Shown: one piece after another, positions 8,017 to 14,965 of the stretch | Layout of the letters: each line of letters opens with the position of its first letter | Numbering within the stretch: position 1 is the first letter of the stretch | NCBI GenBank assembly: GCA_036373915.1 | Contig: DASUUU010000161.1 | Location: forward strand, 1-21,840 | DNA from: JASLBX01 sp036373915 | GTDB taxonomy: Bacteria; Actinomycetota; Actinomycetes; Jiangellales; Jiangellaceae | Direction of reading: 5' to 3' | Length of the DNA: 21,840 nt | Notes under the pieces: model-generated | Databases searched by the model: none | Seen by the model: the letters and a program-made list of their open reading frames with translations, nothing else | What the model was told of the DNA's origin: nothing | Program-made: the position numbers and the translations under genes

Positions 8017-9087
8017 TCATCGCACGACGCGCGCCAGGTAGGTGGCTTCCAGCTGATTGAGTACCGCCGCGGGCTCAGTGCGGATCCGATACGGCGATAA
8101 CGGGATCACCAGCCAGCCTAGCTGGGCATACCGCGCCATGCGCCGCTCCGTACGCTCAGGCCCGTCGCCCAGCTTGTGCCATTGTGTCGAGTTGACCTCG
8201 ACGACAAGCCGCGCGTCCGGCCAGCAGCAGTCGGGGATTATCGGGCGCTCGCCGCGTCCCGGCAGGTATCCGGGCAGTGGCCTGTTCCATCGCGGTTCGG
8301 GCAGGACCCGGCTTGTCGACGCCAGGTCGCGGAGCTCGCACTCCGGCGCCGAGCGGCAGCCGACGACCACGTCGGCCATCGCTTGCCTGGCCGTCGCGAG
8401 TCCTCCGTTCGGCGCCGCCTCCAACTCGCGAACCAGATCGGCGACCATTGCGCGGCGGCGCTGGACGACCTCGCACAGCAGCGCGCGGGTGTCACGTAGC
8501 AGCCTGGTCTCCACTTGGCGCGGCAGGCCGCTCGGATGCTCCGCAAGCATCGCCAGCCGGTCGAACCGGACCGCATCCATGGCTGCACGTGCCTGCGGCG
8601 CCAGACGCAACGTCCAGCGCCTAGCGCGGTCGGTCAGCGGATCGCCCTCGTAGTCGAGTGGCGGAGCCGACTTGAGCTCAGCGCGAGCCATTGGCGATTC
8701 GTCCTCCCAGACAACAAGGCGTTCAGCCGGCATCCGCGAAGTCCGGTGAAGCCGCACGAAATCGACATCGGGACGCTGCCGGCGCGGGCCGACGAGCACG
8801 TCAACGATGCCGTCCGGGTCAGGGCCGTAATCCAGCCCGCACATTCGGCAGGCCATCGCGCCTGTTATCAAAGCGCCCGGACCTGCGTACAACACCGCAG
8901 CGCGCAGCCGGTGGATGTCGCCGAGTGGACCTGTGAAGGTCGCGTATACACCGGGTAAGACGATCTGCCAGCGGCCGCGCACCGCGCGGCCGACAGCTCC
9001 GGACGACATACCAGCCAATAGCGCTTGTTGCCTCGTGATCAATCCGTCTTGTGCCCGCGCCACACTTGTGACTCGACTCGAGGACAT
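8017..9087 (-). CDS. AbiEi-antitoxin/DUF559-type protein with a PD-(D/E)XK-like C-terminus
   Basis: This is a 356-residue protein of a family common in actinobacteria. The N-terminus (about 1-50) reads like the winged-helix start of AbiEi-type proteins, including LITRQQALLAGMS, RAVRGRW and VLPGVYAT. The C-terminus (about 245-335) resembles the DUF559/very-short-patch nuclease fold: Glu249 in SAPECELRDL, Asp286 in IIPDCCWPDARL, and Glu297 in VVEVNSTQWH, followed by ERTERRMARYAQLGW. The lysine of a canonical E-x-K is Asn299 here, so activity is uncertain. No toxin partner is adjacent, so a toxin-antitoxin role is not supported. The ATG at 9087 was chosen as the first start; the ribosome site is weak. 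It sits alone between menG and menJ and has its own terminator. Confidence 0.8.
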   Translation of the reverse strand: MSSSRVTSVARAQDGLITRQQALLAGMSSGAVGRAVRGRWQIVLPGVYATFTGPLGDIHRLRAAVLYAGPGALITGAMACRMCGLDYGPDPDGIVDVLVGPRRQRPDVDFVRLHRTSRMPAERLVVWEDESPMARAELKSAPPLDYEGDPLTDRARRWTLRLAPQARAAMDAVRFDRLAMLAEHPSGLPRQVETRLLRDTRALLCEVVQRRRAMVADLVRELEAAPNGGLATARQAMADVVVGCRSAPECELRDLASTSRVLPEPRWNRPLPGYLPGRGERPIIPDCCWPDARLVVEVNSTQWHKLGDGPERTERRMARYAQLGWLVIPLSPYRIRTEPAAVLNQLEATYLARVVR

Positions 9088-9126
9088 CGATCAAGCGTCG
9101 CAGGCCGGCAAGACTCCACGCGGAGG

Positions 9127-9135
9127 TTATCCACA
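9127..9135. other. Single perfect DnaA-box sequence
   Basis: TTATCCACA occurs in the 145-base spacer between the nuclease-fold gene and menG. It equals the E. coli consensus DnaA box. No second box or AT-rich region lies nearby, so it is not an origin. It may be a chance match or an isolated DnaA site. Confidence 0.3.
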
Positions 9136-9232
9136 AGCACGAATCGCGGCTTCGTCTTGATCGTTGTGGCGGATTTGTCGAAAACCGGATCGAACTCCAC
9201 ATTGATCACTGGCGGCCTCGGCGTGGGAGCGA

Positions 9233-9925
9233 TCACGGAGCTATTGCGTGGTGGATCGCGACGATGCCGCCGGTCAGGTTGCGCCATCTCACGTGAGTCC
9301 ATCCCGCGCGCCCGATGTCAGCCGCCATGGCGCGCTGGTCCGGCCAGGCGGGAATCGACTCACCGAGGTAGACGTACGCCTCGGGGTTGCTGGCGACCCG
9401 CCGGGCGATCGCCGGGATGGCCCGCATCAGGTACTCGAGGTACACGCGCCGGAACGGACCCCAGGTCGGGTGGCTGAACTCGCACAGCACCAGCCGGCCG
9501 CCAGGCCTGGTCACCCGAAGCATCTCGCGCAGCGCGGCCTCCGGGTCGTTCACGTTACGCAGGCCGAACGAGATGGTCACCGCGTCGAACGAGCCGTCGG
9601 CAAACGGCAGGCGCAATGCGTCGCCCGCGACGAACGGCAGCACGGGCCGGCGGCGGCGGCCCTGCCGGAGCATCCCCAGGGAGAAATCGCACGGTACGAC
9701 AACGGCACCGGCCGCTGCGAACGGCACACTCGATGTGCCGGTGCCGGCAGCAAGATCGAGGATGCGTTCGCCGGGCCGCGCTGACACGGCGCGCTCGACC
9801 GCACGCCGCCAGAGCCGGTCCTGCCCCAGCGAGAGGACATCGTTGGTCAGGTCGTACCGATCGGCGACGTTGTCGAACATCGCCGCCACCTCGTGCGGCT
9901 GCTTGTCCAGAGAGGCGCGCGTCAC
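9233..9925 (-). CDS. menG: Demethylmenaquinone methyltransferase
   Basis: MenG (UbiE family) methylates demethylmenaquinone with S-adenosylmethionine, the last ring step of menaquinone synthesis. The 230 residues carry the SAM-binding motif LDLAAGTGTSS (56-66) and the family stretch GDALRLPFADGSFDAVTISF (101-120), then GLRNV, and end with RWRNLTGGIVAIHHA. The frame is open upstream to 10090, but homology to mycobacterial MenG begins at VTRASLDKQP, so GTG at 9925 is the likely start. No clear Shine-Dalgarno precedes it, so a leaderless or weakly initiated message is possible. A start further up would run antisense over the plus-strand short frame at 10022. Confidence 0.95.
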   Translation of the reverse strand: MTRASLDKQPHEVAAMFDNVADRYDLTNDVLSLGQDRLWRRAVERAVSARPGERILDLAAGTGTSSVPFAAAGAVVVPCDFSLGMLRQGRRRRPVLPFVAGDALRLPFADGSFDAVTISFGLRNVNDPEAALREMLRVTRPGGRLVLCEFSHPTWGPFRRVYLEYLMRAIPAIARRVASNPEAYVYLGESIPAWPDQRAMAADIGRAGWTHVRWRNLTGGIVAIHHAIAP

Positions 9926-9959
9926 GAGCGTCAAGGGTAGTTCGCTGTGAGATAACCCG

Positions 9960-9989
9960 TTGCCTTGCGGACACCGCTGGCCGTACGGT
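9960..9989 (+). promoter_or_regulatory. Weak candidate promoter for the short reading frame
   Basis: TTGCCT (9960-9965) and TACGGT (9984-9989) are separated by 18 bases. The -10 fits the loose TAnnnT pattern. It would start transcription near 9996, just before the extended Shine-Dalgarno. Seen by eye; similar matches occur by chance. Confidence 0.25.
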
Positions 9990-10000
9990 CTGAGGTACAC

Positions 10001-10016
10001 GGGAAGGAGGTGGTCC
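10001..10016 (+). promoter_or_regulatory. Extended Shine-Dalgarno complementary to the 16S rRNA 3' end
   Basis: GGGAAGGAGGTGGTCC can pair at all 16 positions with the typical actinobacterial 16S tail (5'-GGATCACCTCCTTTCT-3'), 13 as Watson-Crick pairs and 3 as G-U pairs. Ordinary sites pair over 4-7 bases. The GGAGG core ends 11 bases before the ATG at 10022. Confidence 0.7.
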
Positions 10017-10021
10017 GCAGA

Positions 10022-10060
10022 ATGTATAGCTCTGGGACTCGTGAGGTGACCGCCCGCTAG
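10022..10060 (+). CDS. 12-residue peptide frame behind an extended Shine-Dalgarno
   Basis: The frame encodes MYSSGTREVTAR followed by TAG. It lies on the plus strand in the gap between menG and pdxH, both on the minus strand, so it must have its own transcript or be read from an antisense one. A small hairpin (GAGCG/CGCTC, 10061-10074) follows the stop at once. The peptide has no signal, membrane segment or run of one amino acid that would mark a classical attenuator. I have an impression that similar TREVT-type mini-frames occur in other actinobacterial intergenic regions, but this is unverified. Either the peptide or the act of ribosome binding could be the function. Confidence 0.5.
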   Translation: MYSSGTREVTAR

Positions 10061-10245
10061 GAGCGTCACCGCTCGCCACGTGCGGCGCACCAGCGCTCTG
10101 CGCAGCGGGCAATCCCAAGGACAGTCACCCAGCCCGCGGGCCCCCGGACCTTGTCCCTCCGGGCCGGACGGACGCGTAGTTGCGGACGCCGGAAGTGGCC
10201 CGCGGGCTGCTTATGCCCGTGTGCCGGCACCGCCGGACGGGCCGA
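10061..10245. other. Intergenic GC-rich stretch with paired palindromes
   Basis: This is the rest of the 320-base gap between menG and pdxH. It holds two copies of the 10-base palindrome GCCCGCGGGC (10132-10141 and 10198-10207), and between them a bulged stem formed by GGCCCCCGGA and TCCGGGCC around a nine-base loop. These may end transcription of the short plus-strand frame or of pdxH. No further gene is evident. Confidence 0.4.
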
Positions 10246-10908
10246 CTACGGCGCCAGCCGCTCCAGCTTCCAGCCATCCGGATCCGCACTCCGCGAGTAC
10301 CGGAGCCGGTCGTGGAGCCTCGCCGGGGCGCCCTGCCAGAACTCGATCGAGTCGGGCATCACCCGGAATCCGCCCCAGAACTCCGGCAGCGGGACGTCAC
10401 CGGGGAAGCGCTCGGCCATCGTGGCGGCCCGCCGCTCCAGCTCGTCGCGAGAACGGATGACGCTGGACTGCTCGCTCGCCCACGCCCCGAGCCGCGACTC
10501 CTTCGGCCGGGTCGCCCAGTACGCGGCCGCTTCACGCCGCGGCACCTGTACAGCGGTCCCCGTCACGACGACCTGCCGTTCCATGGCGAACCAGGGAAAG
10601 CACAACGACACCGCGGGGTTGGCCGCGATCTCGTCAGCCTTGCGCGACCGCAGGTTCGTGTAGAAGACGAAGCCCGCACGGTCGAGTTCCTTCAGCAGAA
10701 CGTGCCGCGTACTGGGCCGTCCGGAACCGTCGGCGGTAGCGAGGACCATCGCGTTCGGCTCGGTCAGTCCCGCCTCGATGGCACCGGCGAGCCAGGCCCG
10801 GAACAGTCCGAAGGGCTCGGCCGGCACCTCTGATTCGAGCAACCGCGAACTGCGGTACGACCGGCGCATCGCCGACAAGTCCTCGCTCACGGGCGCATAG
10901 CCTGCCAT
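10246..10908 (-). CDS. pdxH: Pyridoxamine 5'-phosphate oxidase
   Basis: PdxH is a cytosolic FMN enzyme that oxidises pyridoxamine or pyridoxine 5'-phosphate to pyridoxal 5'-phosphate. The 220-residue length is typical. Motifs include RHVLLKELDRAGFVFYTN (68-85) and SRKADEIAANP for FMN binding, SRLGAWASEQSSVI (138-151), and the C-terminal signature PEFWGGFRVMPDSIEFWQG (175-193) with RLHDRLRY (198-205). The ATG at 10908 gives the normal N-terminus; the frame is open to 11016 but that extension is not family-like. The ribosome site is weak. It is divergent from citA, and serC, a PLP enzyme, is nearby. Confidence 0.97.
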   Translation of the reverse strand: MAGYAPVSEDLSAMRRSYRSSRLLESEVPAEPFGLFRAWLAGAIEAGLTEPNAMVLATADGSGRPSTRHVLLKELDRAGFVFYTNLRSRKADEIAANPAVSLCFPWFAMERQVVVTGTAVQVPRREAAAYWATRPKESRLGAWASEQSSVIRSRDELERRAATMAERFPGDVPLPEFWGGFRVMPDSIEFWQGAPARLHDRLRYSRSADPDGWKLERLAP

Positions 10909-10923
10909 GAGACCGCCGTGCAG

Positions 10924-10933
10924 TGTACGTACA
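10924..10933. promoter_or_regulatory. Palindrome in the pdxH leader
   Basis: TGTACGTACA is a perfect 10-base palindrome 15 bases upstream of the pdxH start. It could be a small operator, but no regulator is known to match and a chance origin is possible. Confidence 0.2.
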
Positions 10934-10970
10934 AATGTGGGAAATCGCACAGTTGTTGCAGCAGGAGTTG

Positions 10971-10998
10971 TTGAACTCCCACAGCTACACGGCAGAAT
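10971..10998 (+). promoter_or_regulatory. Candidate citA promoter
   Basis: TTGAAC (10971-10976) and CAGAAT (10993-10998) have a 16-base spacer and good agreement with sigma-70-type hexamers. Transcription would begin near 11005, about 80 bases before citA and inside the inverted repeat described next. Confidence 0.4.
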
Positions 10999-11040
10999 GG
11001 ATCGTTGACCGGCCAACTATGTCTGTCAACGACCATCCAT
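10997..11040. repeat. Imperfect inverted repeat in the citA leader
   Basis: The left arm ATGGATCGTTGAC (10997-11009) pairs with GTCAACGACCATCCAT (11025-11040), with only a three-base bulge in the right arm. It lies between the candidate -10 and the citA ribosome site, so it may be an operator or a leader hairpin. Confidence 0.45.
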
Positions 11041-11084
11041 GACTGCGCGATGCGGGGGGCCACGAGCAACCCAAGGGAGCTTGC

Positions 11085-12197
11085 ATGTCCGACGTTCAAC
11101 ACGGTCTCGAGGGTGTCATCGCCTTCGAGACGGAGATCGCCGAGCCTGACAAGGAAGGCAGCGCCCTGCGCTACCGCGGTGTCGACATCGACGATCTCGT
11201 CGGCCGGGTCCCGTTCGAAAACGTCTGGGGCCTCTTGGTCGACGGCGCTTTCCAGCCTGGACTCCCGCCCGCGGAGCCGTTCCCCATTCCGGTGCACTCT
11301 GGCGACGTCCGGGTCGACGTGCAGAGCGCATTGACGATGTTGGCGCCGGCGTGGGGCTTCCAGCCGCTGCTGGACATCACTGACGAACAGGCCCGCGACG
11401 ATCTGGCGCGGTCCGCCGTCATGGCGCTGTCGTTCGTCGCCCAGTCGGCGCGCGGCATCGGGCTGCCGATGGTGCCGCAGCGCGAGATCGACAAGGCTCG
11501 CACAATCGTCGAGCGGTTCATGATCCGATGGCGCGGCGAGCCCGATCCGGCCCACGTCAGGGCCGTCGACGCGTACTTCACGTCCGCGGCCGAGCACGGC
11601 ATGAACGCCTCGACCTTCACCGCGCGGGTGGTCGCCTCGACCGGTGCCGATGTCGCGGCGTCGCTGTCGGCGGCAGTCGGCGCGATGAGTGGGCCGCTAC
11701 ACGGCGGTGCCCCGTCCCGGGTACTTGCCATGATCGACGAGATCGAACGTACTGGCGACGCCGCCGGCTACGTCAAGCGGGTGCTCGACAGCGGTGAGCG
11801 GCTCATGGGATTCGGGCACCGGGTCTACCGCGCCGAGGACCCGCGAGCCCGCACGCTGCGCCGAGTGGCGCGAGAGCTCAAGGCGCCGCGCTACGAGGTC
11901 GCCGAGGCCTTCGAGAACGCGGCCCTCGCCGAGCTCGCCGACCGCAAGCCGGACCGCGTTCTCGCGACCAACGTCGAGTTCTGGGCTGCAATCGTGCTCG
12001 ACTTCGCCGAGGTGCCCGCGAACCTGTTCACGTCGATGTTCACCTGTGCGCGGACGGCCGGATGGAGCGCACACATCCTCGAGCAGAAGCGCACGGGCCG
12101 GCTGGTCCGCCCGTCCGCCAAGTACTCCGGACCAGCATCGCGCCAGCCCGACACTGTGGCGGGCTGGAATCCCGACTGGTCCGCCACCATGCGCTGA
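11085..12197 (+). CDS. citA: Citrate synthase 2
   Basis: Citrate synthase condenses oxaloacetate and acetyl-CoA to citrate. This 370-residue protein is of the short actinobacterial CitA type (compare mycobacterial citrate synthase 2). The catalytic histidines are His206 in MSGPLHGGAP and His245 in GFGHRVYRAEDPRA. The catalytic Asp of NVDFYS in E. coli GltA is Glu298 here (NVEFWAA), which from memory is also the case in mycobacterial CitA, so it is a subfamily trait rather than a defect. The ATG at 11085 has AAGGGAG at 11073-11079 as ribosome site. The stop codon is the first part of a long inverted repeat. A methylcitrate synthase role is less likely because no prp genes are near. Confidence 0.93.
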   Translation: MSDVQHGLEGVIAFETEIAEPDKEGSALRYRGVDIDDLVGRVPFENVWGLLVDGAFQPGLPPAEPFPIPVHSGDVRVDVQSALTMLAPAWGFQPLLDITDEQARDDLARSAVMALSFVAQSARGIGLPMVPQREIDKARTIVERFMIRWRGEPDPAHVRAVDAYFTSAAEHGMNASTFTARVVASTGADVAASLSAAVGAMSGPLHGGAPSRVLAMIDEIERTGDAAGYVKRVLDSGERLMGFGHRVYRAEDPRARTLRRVARELKAPRYEVAEAFENAALAELADRKPDRVLATNVEFWAAIVLDFAEVPANLFTSMFTCARTAGWSAHILEQKRTGRLVRPSAKYSGPASRQPDTVAGWNPDWSATMR

Positions 12198-12291
12198 TCA
12201 TGCAAGGCTGGTGCGACACGCCGATTTGTCCGAGTCCCTGGTGACGGACGCCACCGAGCCTGCGGCGTGTCGAGCCCGCCTTGCATGATCA
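12195..12291. repeat. 97-bp element with 28-bp imperfect inverted ends
   Basis: The arms 12195-12222 and 12264-12291 are complementary at 25 of 28 positions; the outer part TGATCATGCAAGGC is perfect. The 41-base middle carries a smaller imperfect hairpin (12240-12255). The left arm starts on the citA stop codon. It may be a terminator or a dispersed MITE- or REP-like element. No protein frame fits. Confidence 0.75.
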
Positions 12292-12394
12292 ATGTGGTGG
12301 GGGCGGTTCGGTTAGGCGGGCCGGCGGGCGGTGCGGCACAATCGAGGGGTTGACAGCGTCGTCACGCACCGTCAACACGCTGAGCGGAGCCCAC

Positions 12395-13522
12395 ATGACC
12401 GACGCCCTGCAGATTCCCGATGAACTCAAGCCCGCCGACGGCCGGTTCGGTTCGGGCCCGAGCAAGGTACGGCTAGACGCACTGGCCGCACTCGCGAAAT
12501 CCGGCACGCAGTACCTCGGCACGTCACACCGGCAGGCGCCCGTCAAGGGGCTCGTCGAGCGGGTACGCCGGGGGGTCGCAGACCTGTTCGACCTGCCGAA
12601 CGGGTACGAGGTCGTGCTGGGCAACGGGGGGTCGACCGCGTTCTGGGACGCCGCAGCATTCGGCCTGGTCCGCAACCGCGCCCAGCACCTGTCCTTCGGC
12701 GAGTTCTCGTCGAAGTTCGCGGCGGTCACCGCGTCCGCCCCGTGGCTCGAGGACCCATCGATCGTCAAGGCCGAGCCCGGCGCGCTGGCCCGGCCGCACG
12801 CCGAGGCAGGGGTCGACGTGTACGCCTGGCCGCACAACGAGACCTCCACCGGAGTGATGGCTCCGGTCCGGCGGGTCGACGGAGCGGCCGAAGACTCGCT
12901 GGTGCTCGTGGACGCCACCAGCGGAGCCGGGGGCCTGCCGCTCTCGCCGGAGCAGGTCGACGTCTACTACTTCGCGCCGCAGAAGTGCTTCGCCTCAGAT
13001 GGCGGGCTTTGGCTCGCCGCCATGTCGCCTGCGGCGTTGGCGCGAGTCGACGAGATCGCGGCGACCGGACGCTACGTCCCGGCGTTCCTGGACTTGAGCA
13101 TCGCCGTCGACAACTCGCGGAAGAACCAGACCTACAACACGCCCGCCATAGCCACCCTGTTCCTGCTCGCCGACCAGTTGGACTGGCTGAACGGCAACGG
13201 CGGCCTGGAGTTCGCGGTCGCGCGGACCAGTGACTCGTCCGGACGCCTGTACACCTGGGCGGACAAGAGCGCCTACGCGACGCCGTACGTCACCGAACCC
13301 GAGGCCCGCTCGCTGGTGGTCGGGACGATCGACTTCGACGAATCCGTCGAGGCCGCCGCGGTGGCGAAGACGTTGCGGGCCAACGGCATCGTGGACGTCG
13401 AGCCCTACCGCAAACTCGGCCGCAACCAGTTGCGGATCGCGATGTACCCGGCGGTCGACCCCGCGGACGTCGAAGCGTTGACCGCCTGCGTCGACTGGGT
13501 GGTGGAACACCTGGCCCGCTGA
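12395..13522 (+). CDS. serC: Phosphoserine aminotransferase
   Basis: SerC is a PLP enzyme that converts 3-phosphohydroxypyruvate and glutamate to phosphoserine in serine synthesis. The 375 residues match the mycobacterial-type SerC closely: RFGSGPSKVR (17-26), GTSHRQAPVK (42-51), and LGNGGSTAFWDAAAFG (75-90). Lys197 in YYFAPQKCFASDGG forms the Schiff base and Asp173 in LVDATSGAGG contacts the PLP ring. The ATG at 12395 has GCGGAG upstream and gives the family N-terminus; the frame is open further up, into the right arm of the 97-bp element. A promoter is expected in 12292-12394, but no convincing pair was seen. Confidence 0.97.
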   Translation: MTDALQIPDELKPADGRFGSGPSKVRLDALAALAKSGTQYLGTSHRQAPVKGLVERVRRGVADLFDLPNGYEVVLGNGGSTAFWDAAAFGLVRNRAQHLSFGEFSSKFAAVTASAPWLEDPSIVKAEPGALARPHAEAGVDVYAWPHNETSTGVMAPVRRVDGAAEDSLVLVDATSGAGGLPLSPEQVDVYYFAPQKCFASDGGLWLAAMSPAALARVDEIAATGRYVPAFLDLSIAVDNSRKNQTYNTPAIATLFLLADQLDWLNGNGGLEFAVARTSDSSGRLYTWADKSAYATPYVTEPEARSLVVGTIDFDESVEAAAVAKTLRANGIVDVEPYRKLGRNQLRIAMYPAVDPADVEALTACVDWVVEHLAR

Positions 13523-13531
13523 CGAAGGAGC

Positions 13532-13565
13532 GCCCGGCCGTGTGGGTGGAGTTAGGCGGCCGGGC
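13532..13565 (+). terminator. Hairpin terminator after serC
   Basis: A perfect nine-base stem (GCCCGGCCG with CGGCCGGGC) encloses a 16-base loop, nine bases past the serC stop. There is no T-run. Confidence 0.6.
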
Positions 13566-13619
13566 ACGCCCTCGACCCTCCCCATAGGCGGTCCCCCGCA
13601 AGCTCCCCTTGTCTCATCA

Positions 13620-13658
13620 GACGCCCCATTTCGTCGGACGCCCCATTTCGTCGGATGC
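13620..13658. repeat. Tandem 17-base repeat
   Basis: Two exact adjacent copies of GACGCCCCATTTCGTCG (13620-13636 and 13637-13653) are followed by a partial third (GATGC). Each unit has GACG/CGTC ends that could fold. It lies in the 219-base gap between the convergent serC and methyltransferase genes. Confidence 0.85.
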
Positions 13659-13741
13659 TTTGTGTTCGAGCTTAGTGATCGCGGCGGCCCTCAGGGTCAG
13701 CCGAACGTCCAATGTTGAGTGGCCGAGAGTACCCGTCCGGG

Positions 13742-14950
13742 TCAACCGTTCGCCCGGTCTATGACCTGATCAAGCCGGTCGCCCAGCCGGGTCGCCAGGG
13801 CCGGTCGCACGCCCCACGACTCGGTCAGGTCACGGTACTCGCGAACGAGCGCCCGATTGGCTGGTGCACCGGTCCGCACCGCACGCAGCAGGGTGTTACG
13901 GGGGGTGTGCGCCGAGGCCACGAACTCGACGACCTCCACGCGGTAGCCCACCAGCCGCAAGATCGCCGCACGAAGTGCATCTGTGAGCACGTCGGCGAAC
14001 CGCTCGCGCAGAATCCGGTGCCGGGTCAGCGGGCCGTATGGGGCCGGAGTCGCGCCTGCGAGCTGGCGCTGGACGTCGTGGTGGCAGCACGGGGCAGCGA
14101 GCATTACTGGGGATCCCCACTCCACGGCGCGGGCGAGCGCGTCGTCGGTCGCGGTGTCACATGCGTGCAGCGCAAGCACCAGGTGAGGTGCCGGCTCGAC
14201 GACAGCCGCACCTATGGTTCCCTCGACGAATCGCAGCTCGCCAGCCCAGCCGAGCTCCTCGGCGATCTTCGTGTTGCGATCCCGCGCCTGCGCCTTGACG
14301 TCCACACCCACCAGCGATGCGCCGACTTCCCGCCGCTCGAGCCACCGGTACGCGGCGAAACTCAAGTAGGCGTTGCCACAGCCCAGATCGGCCACCCGAA
14401 CCCGTTGACCGGCAGCGGCCTGCAGGGCGGAATCCACAACCGGATCGAGCGCTCGAACGAACTCCTCCACTTGGTGGTACTTGTCGCGGCGCGTCGGCTT
14501 GATGCGGCCCGACCGGTCAGAGATCCCGACCGCGTGCAGAACCGGGTCGGCCGGGTCGAGGAGCCGCTTCTTCGTCCGGTCGTGAGCGCGATCAGCCGGC
14601 CTAACCAGGTCATTTCTGTGCACCTGCGCCTCGCCGCTCTTGGTGACCCGCACCTGCGTCGTGCCACGTACCGTCTCGACATGCCAGTTGCCATACGGCT
14701 GAGCCAAGAGTTCGTCGACAGCGGCGGCGGCAGCCGTGCCGAGCAGGGTTCGCGTGAAGGCCTGCTGCTCGTTGTAGGTGACGACCTGGAGCCTGCGGCC
14801 ATCACGCAGGTCGACCCAGCGAAGCTCGGCGCGCCTGAAACCGGGCCTGGCACCCCTTCGCCTCCCGGCGGCCACGGCCCGCACGAGCCCGTGGGCGTCC
14901 AGGATGTCGGCTCGGAGCTGGTCGAGCACGGGCGAGAGTGGCTGTGGCAC
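13742..14950 (-). CDS. Class I SAM-dependent methyltransferase of the PCCH type (Methyltransf_32-like)
   Basis: This is a 402-residue predicted cytosolic methyltransferase. The SAM motif is DLGCGNAYL (188-196), followed by the acidic residue in GVDVKAQARDRN. LALHACDTATDDAL (259-272) and APCCHHD (286-292) are the combination seen in the Methyltransf_32 family, whose characterised members include tRNA-modifying enzymes; the substrate here is unknown. The N-terminal 150 residues are a separate variable domain, ending in RTKKRLLDPADPVLHAVGI and KPTRRDKYHQVEEFVR. The start is GTG at 14950; a GAGG sits about 13 bases upstream. It is the last gene of a minus-strand run that includes an RNA-end enzyme, so an RNA role is plausible but inferred. 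Confidence 0.85.
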   Translation of the reverse strand: MPQPLSPVLDQLRADILDAHGLVRAVAAGRRRGARPGFRRAELRWVDLRDGRRLQVVTYNEQQAFTRTLLGTAAAAAVDELLAQPYGNWHVETVRGTTQVRVTKSGEAQVHRNDLVRPADRAHDRTKKRLLDPADPVLHAVGISDRSGRIKPTRRDKYHQVEEFVRALDPVVDSALQAAAGQRVRVADLGCGNAYLSFAAYRWLERREVGASLVGVDVKAQARDRNTKIAEELGWAGELRFVEGTIGAAVVEPAPHLVLALHACDTATDDALARAVEWGSPVMLAAPCCHHDVQRQLAGATPAPYGPLTRHRILRERFADVLTDALRAAILRLVGYRVEVVEFVASAHTPRNTLLRAVRTGAPANRALVREYRDLTESWGVRPALATRLGDRLDQVIDRANG

Positions 14951-14965
14951 CAGTCCATTGTCGCC

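Noticed and set aside
8973..8991. Perfect 8-bp hairpin GGCCGCGC/GCGCGGCC with a three-base loop
   Set aside because: It lies within the coding sequence of the nuclease-fold protein (residues GRAVRGR), where GC-rich arginine and alanine codons readily give palindromes.
9039..9302. Small minus-strand frame of 87 codons spanning the menG 3' end
   Set aside because: It overlaps menG and the nuclease-fold gene and shows no conserved-looking segment or ribosome site.
13620..13658. Possible CRISPR fragment
   Set aside because: The units are directly adjacent with no spacers and no cas gene is present.
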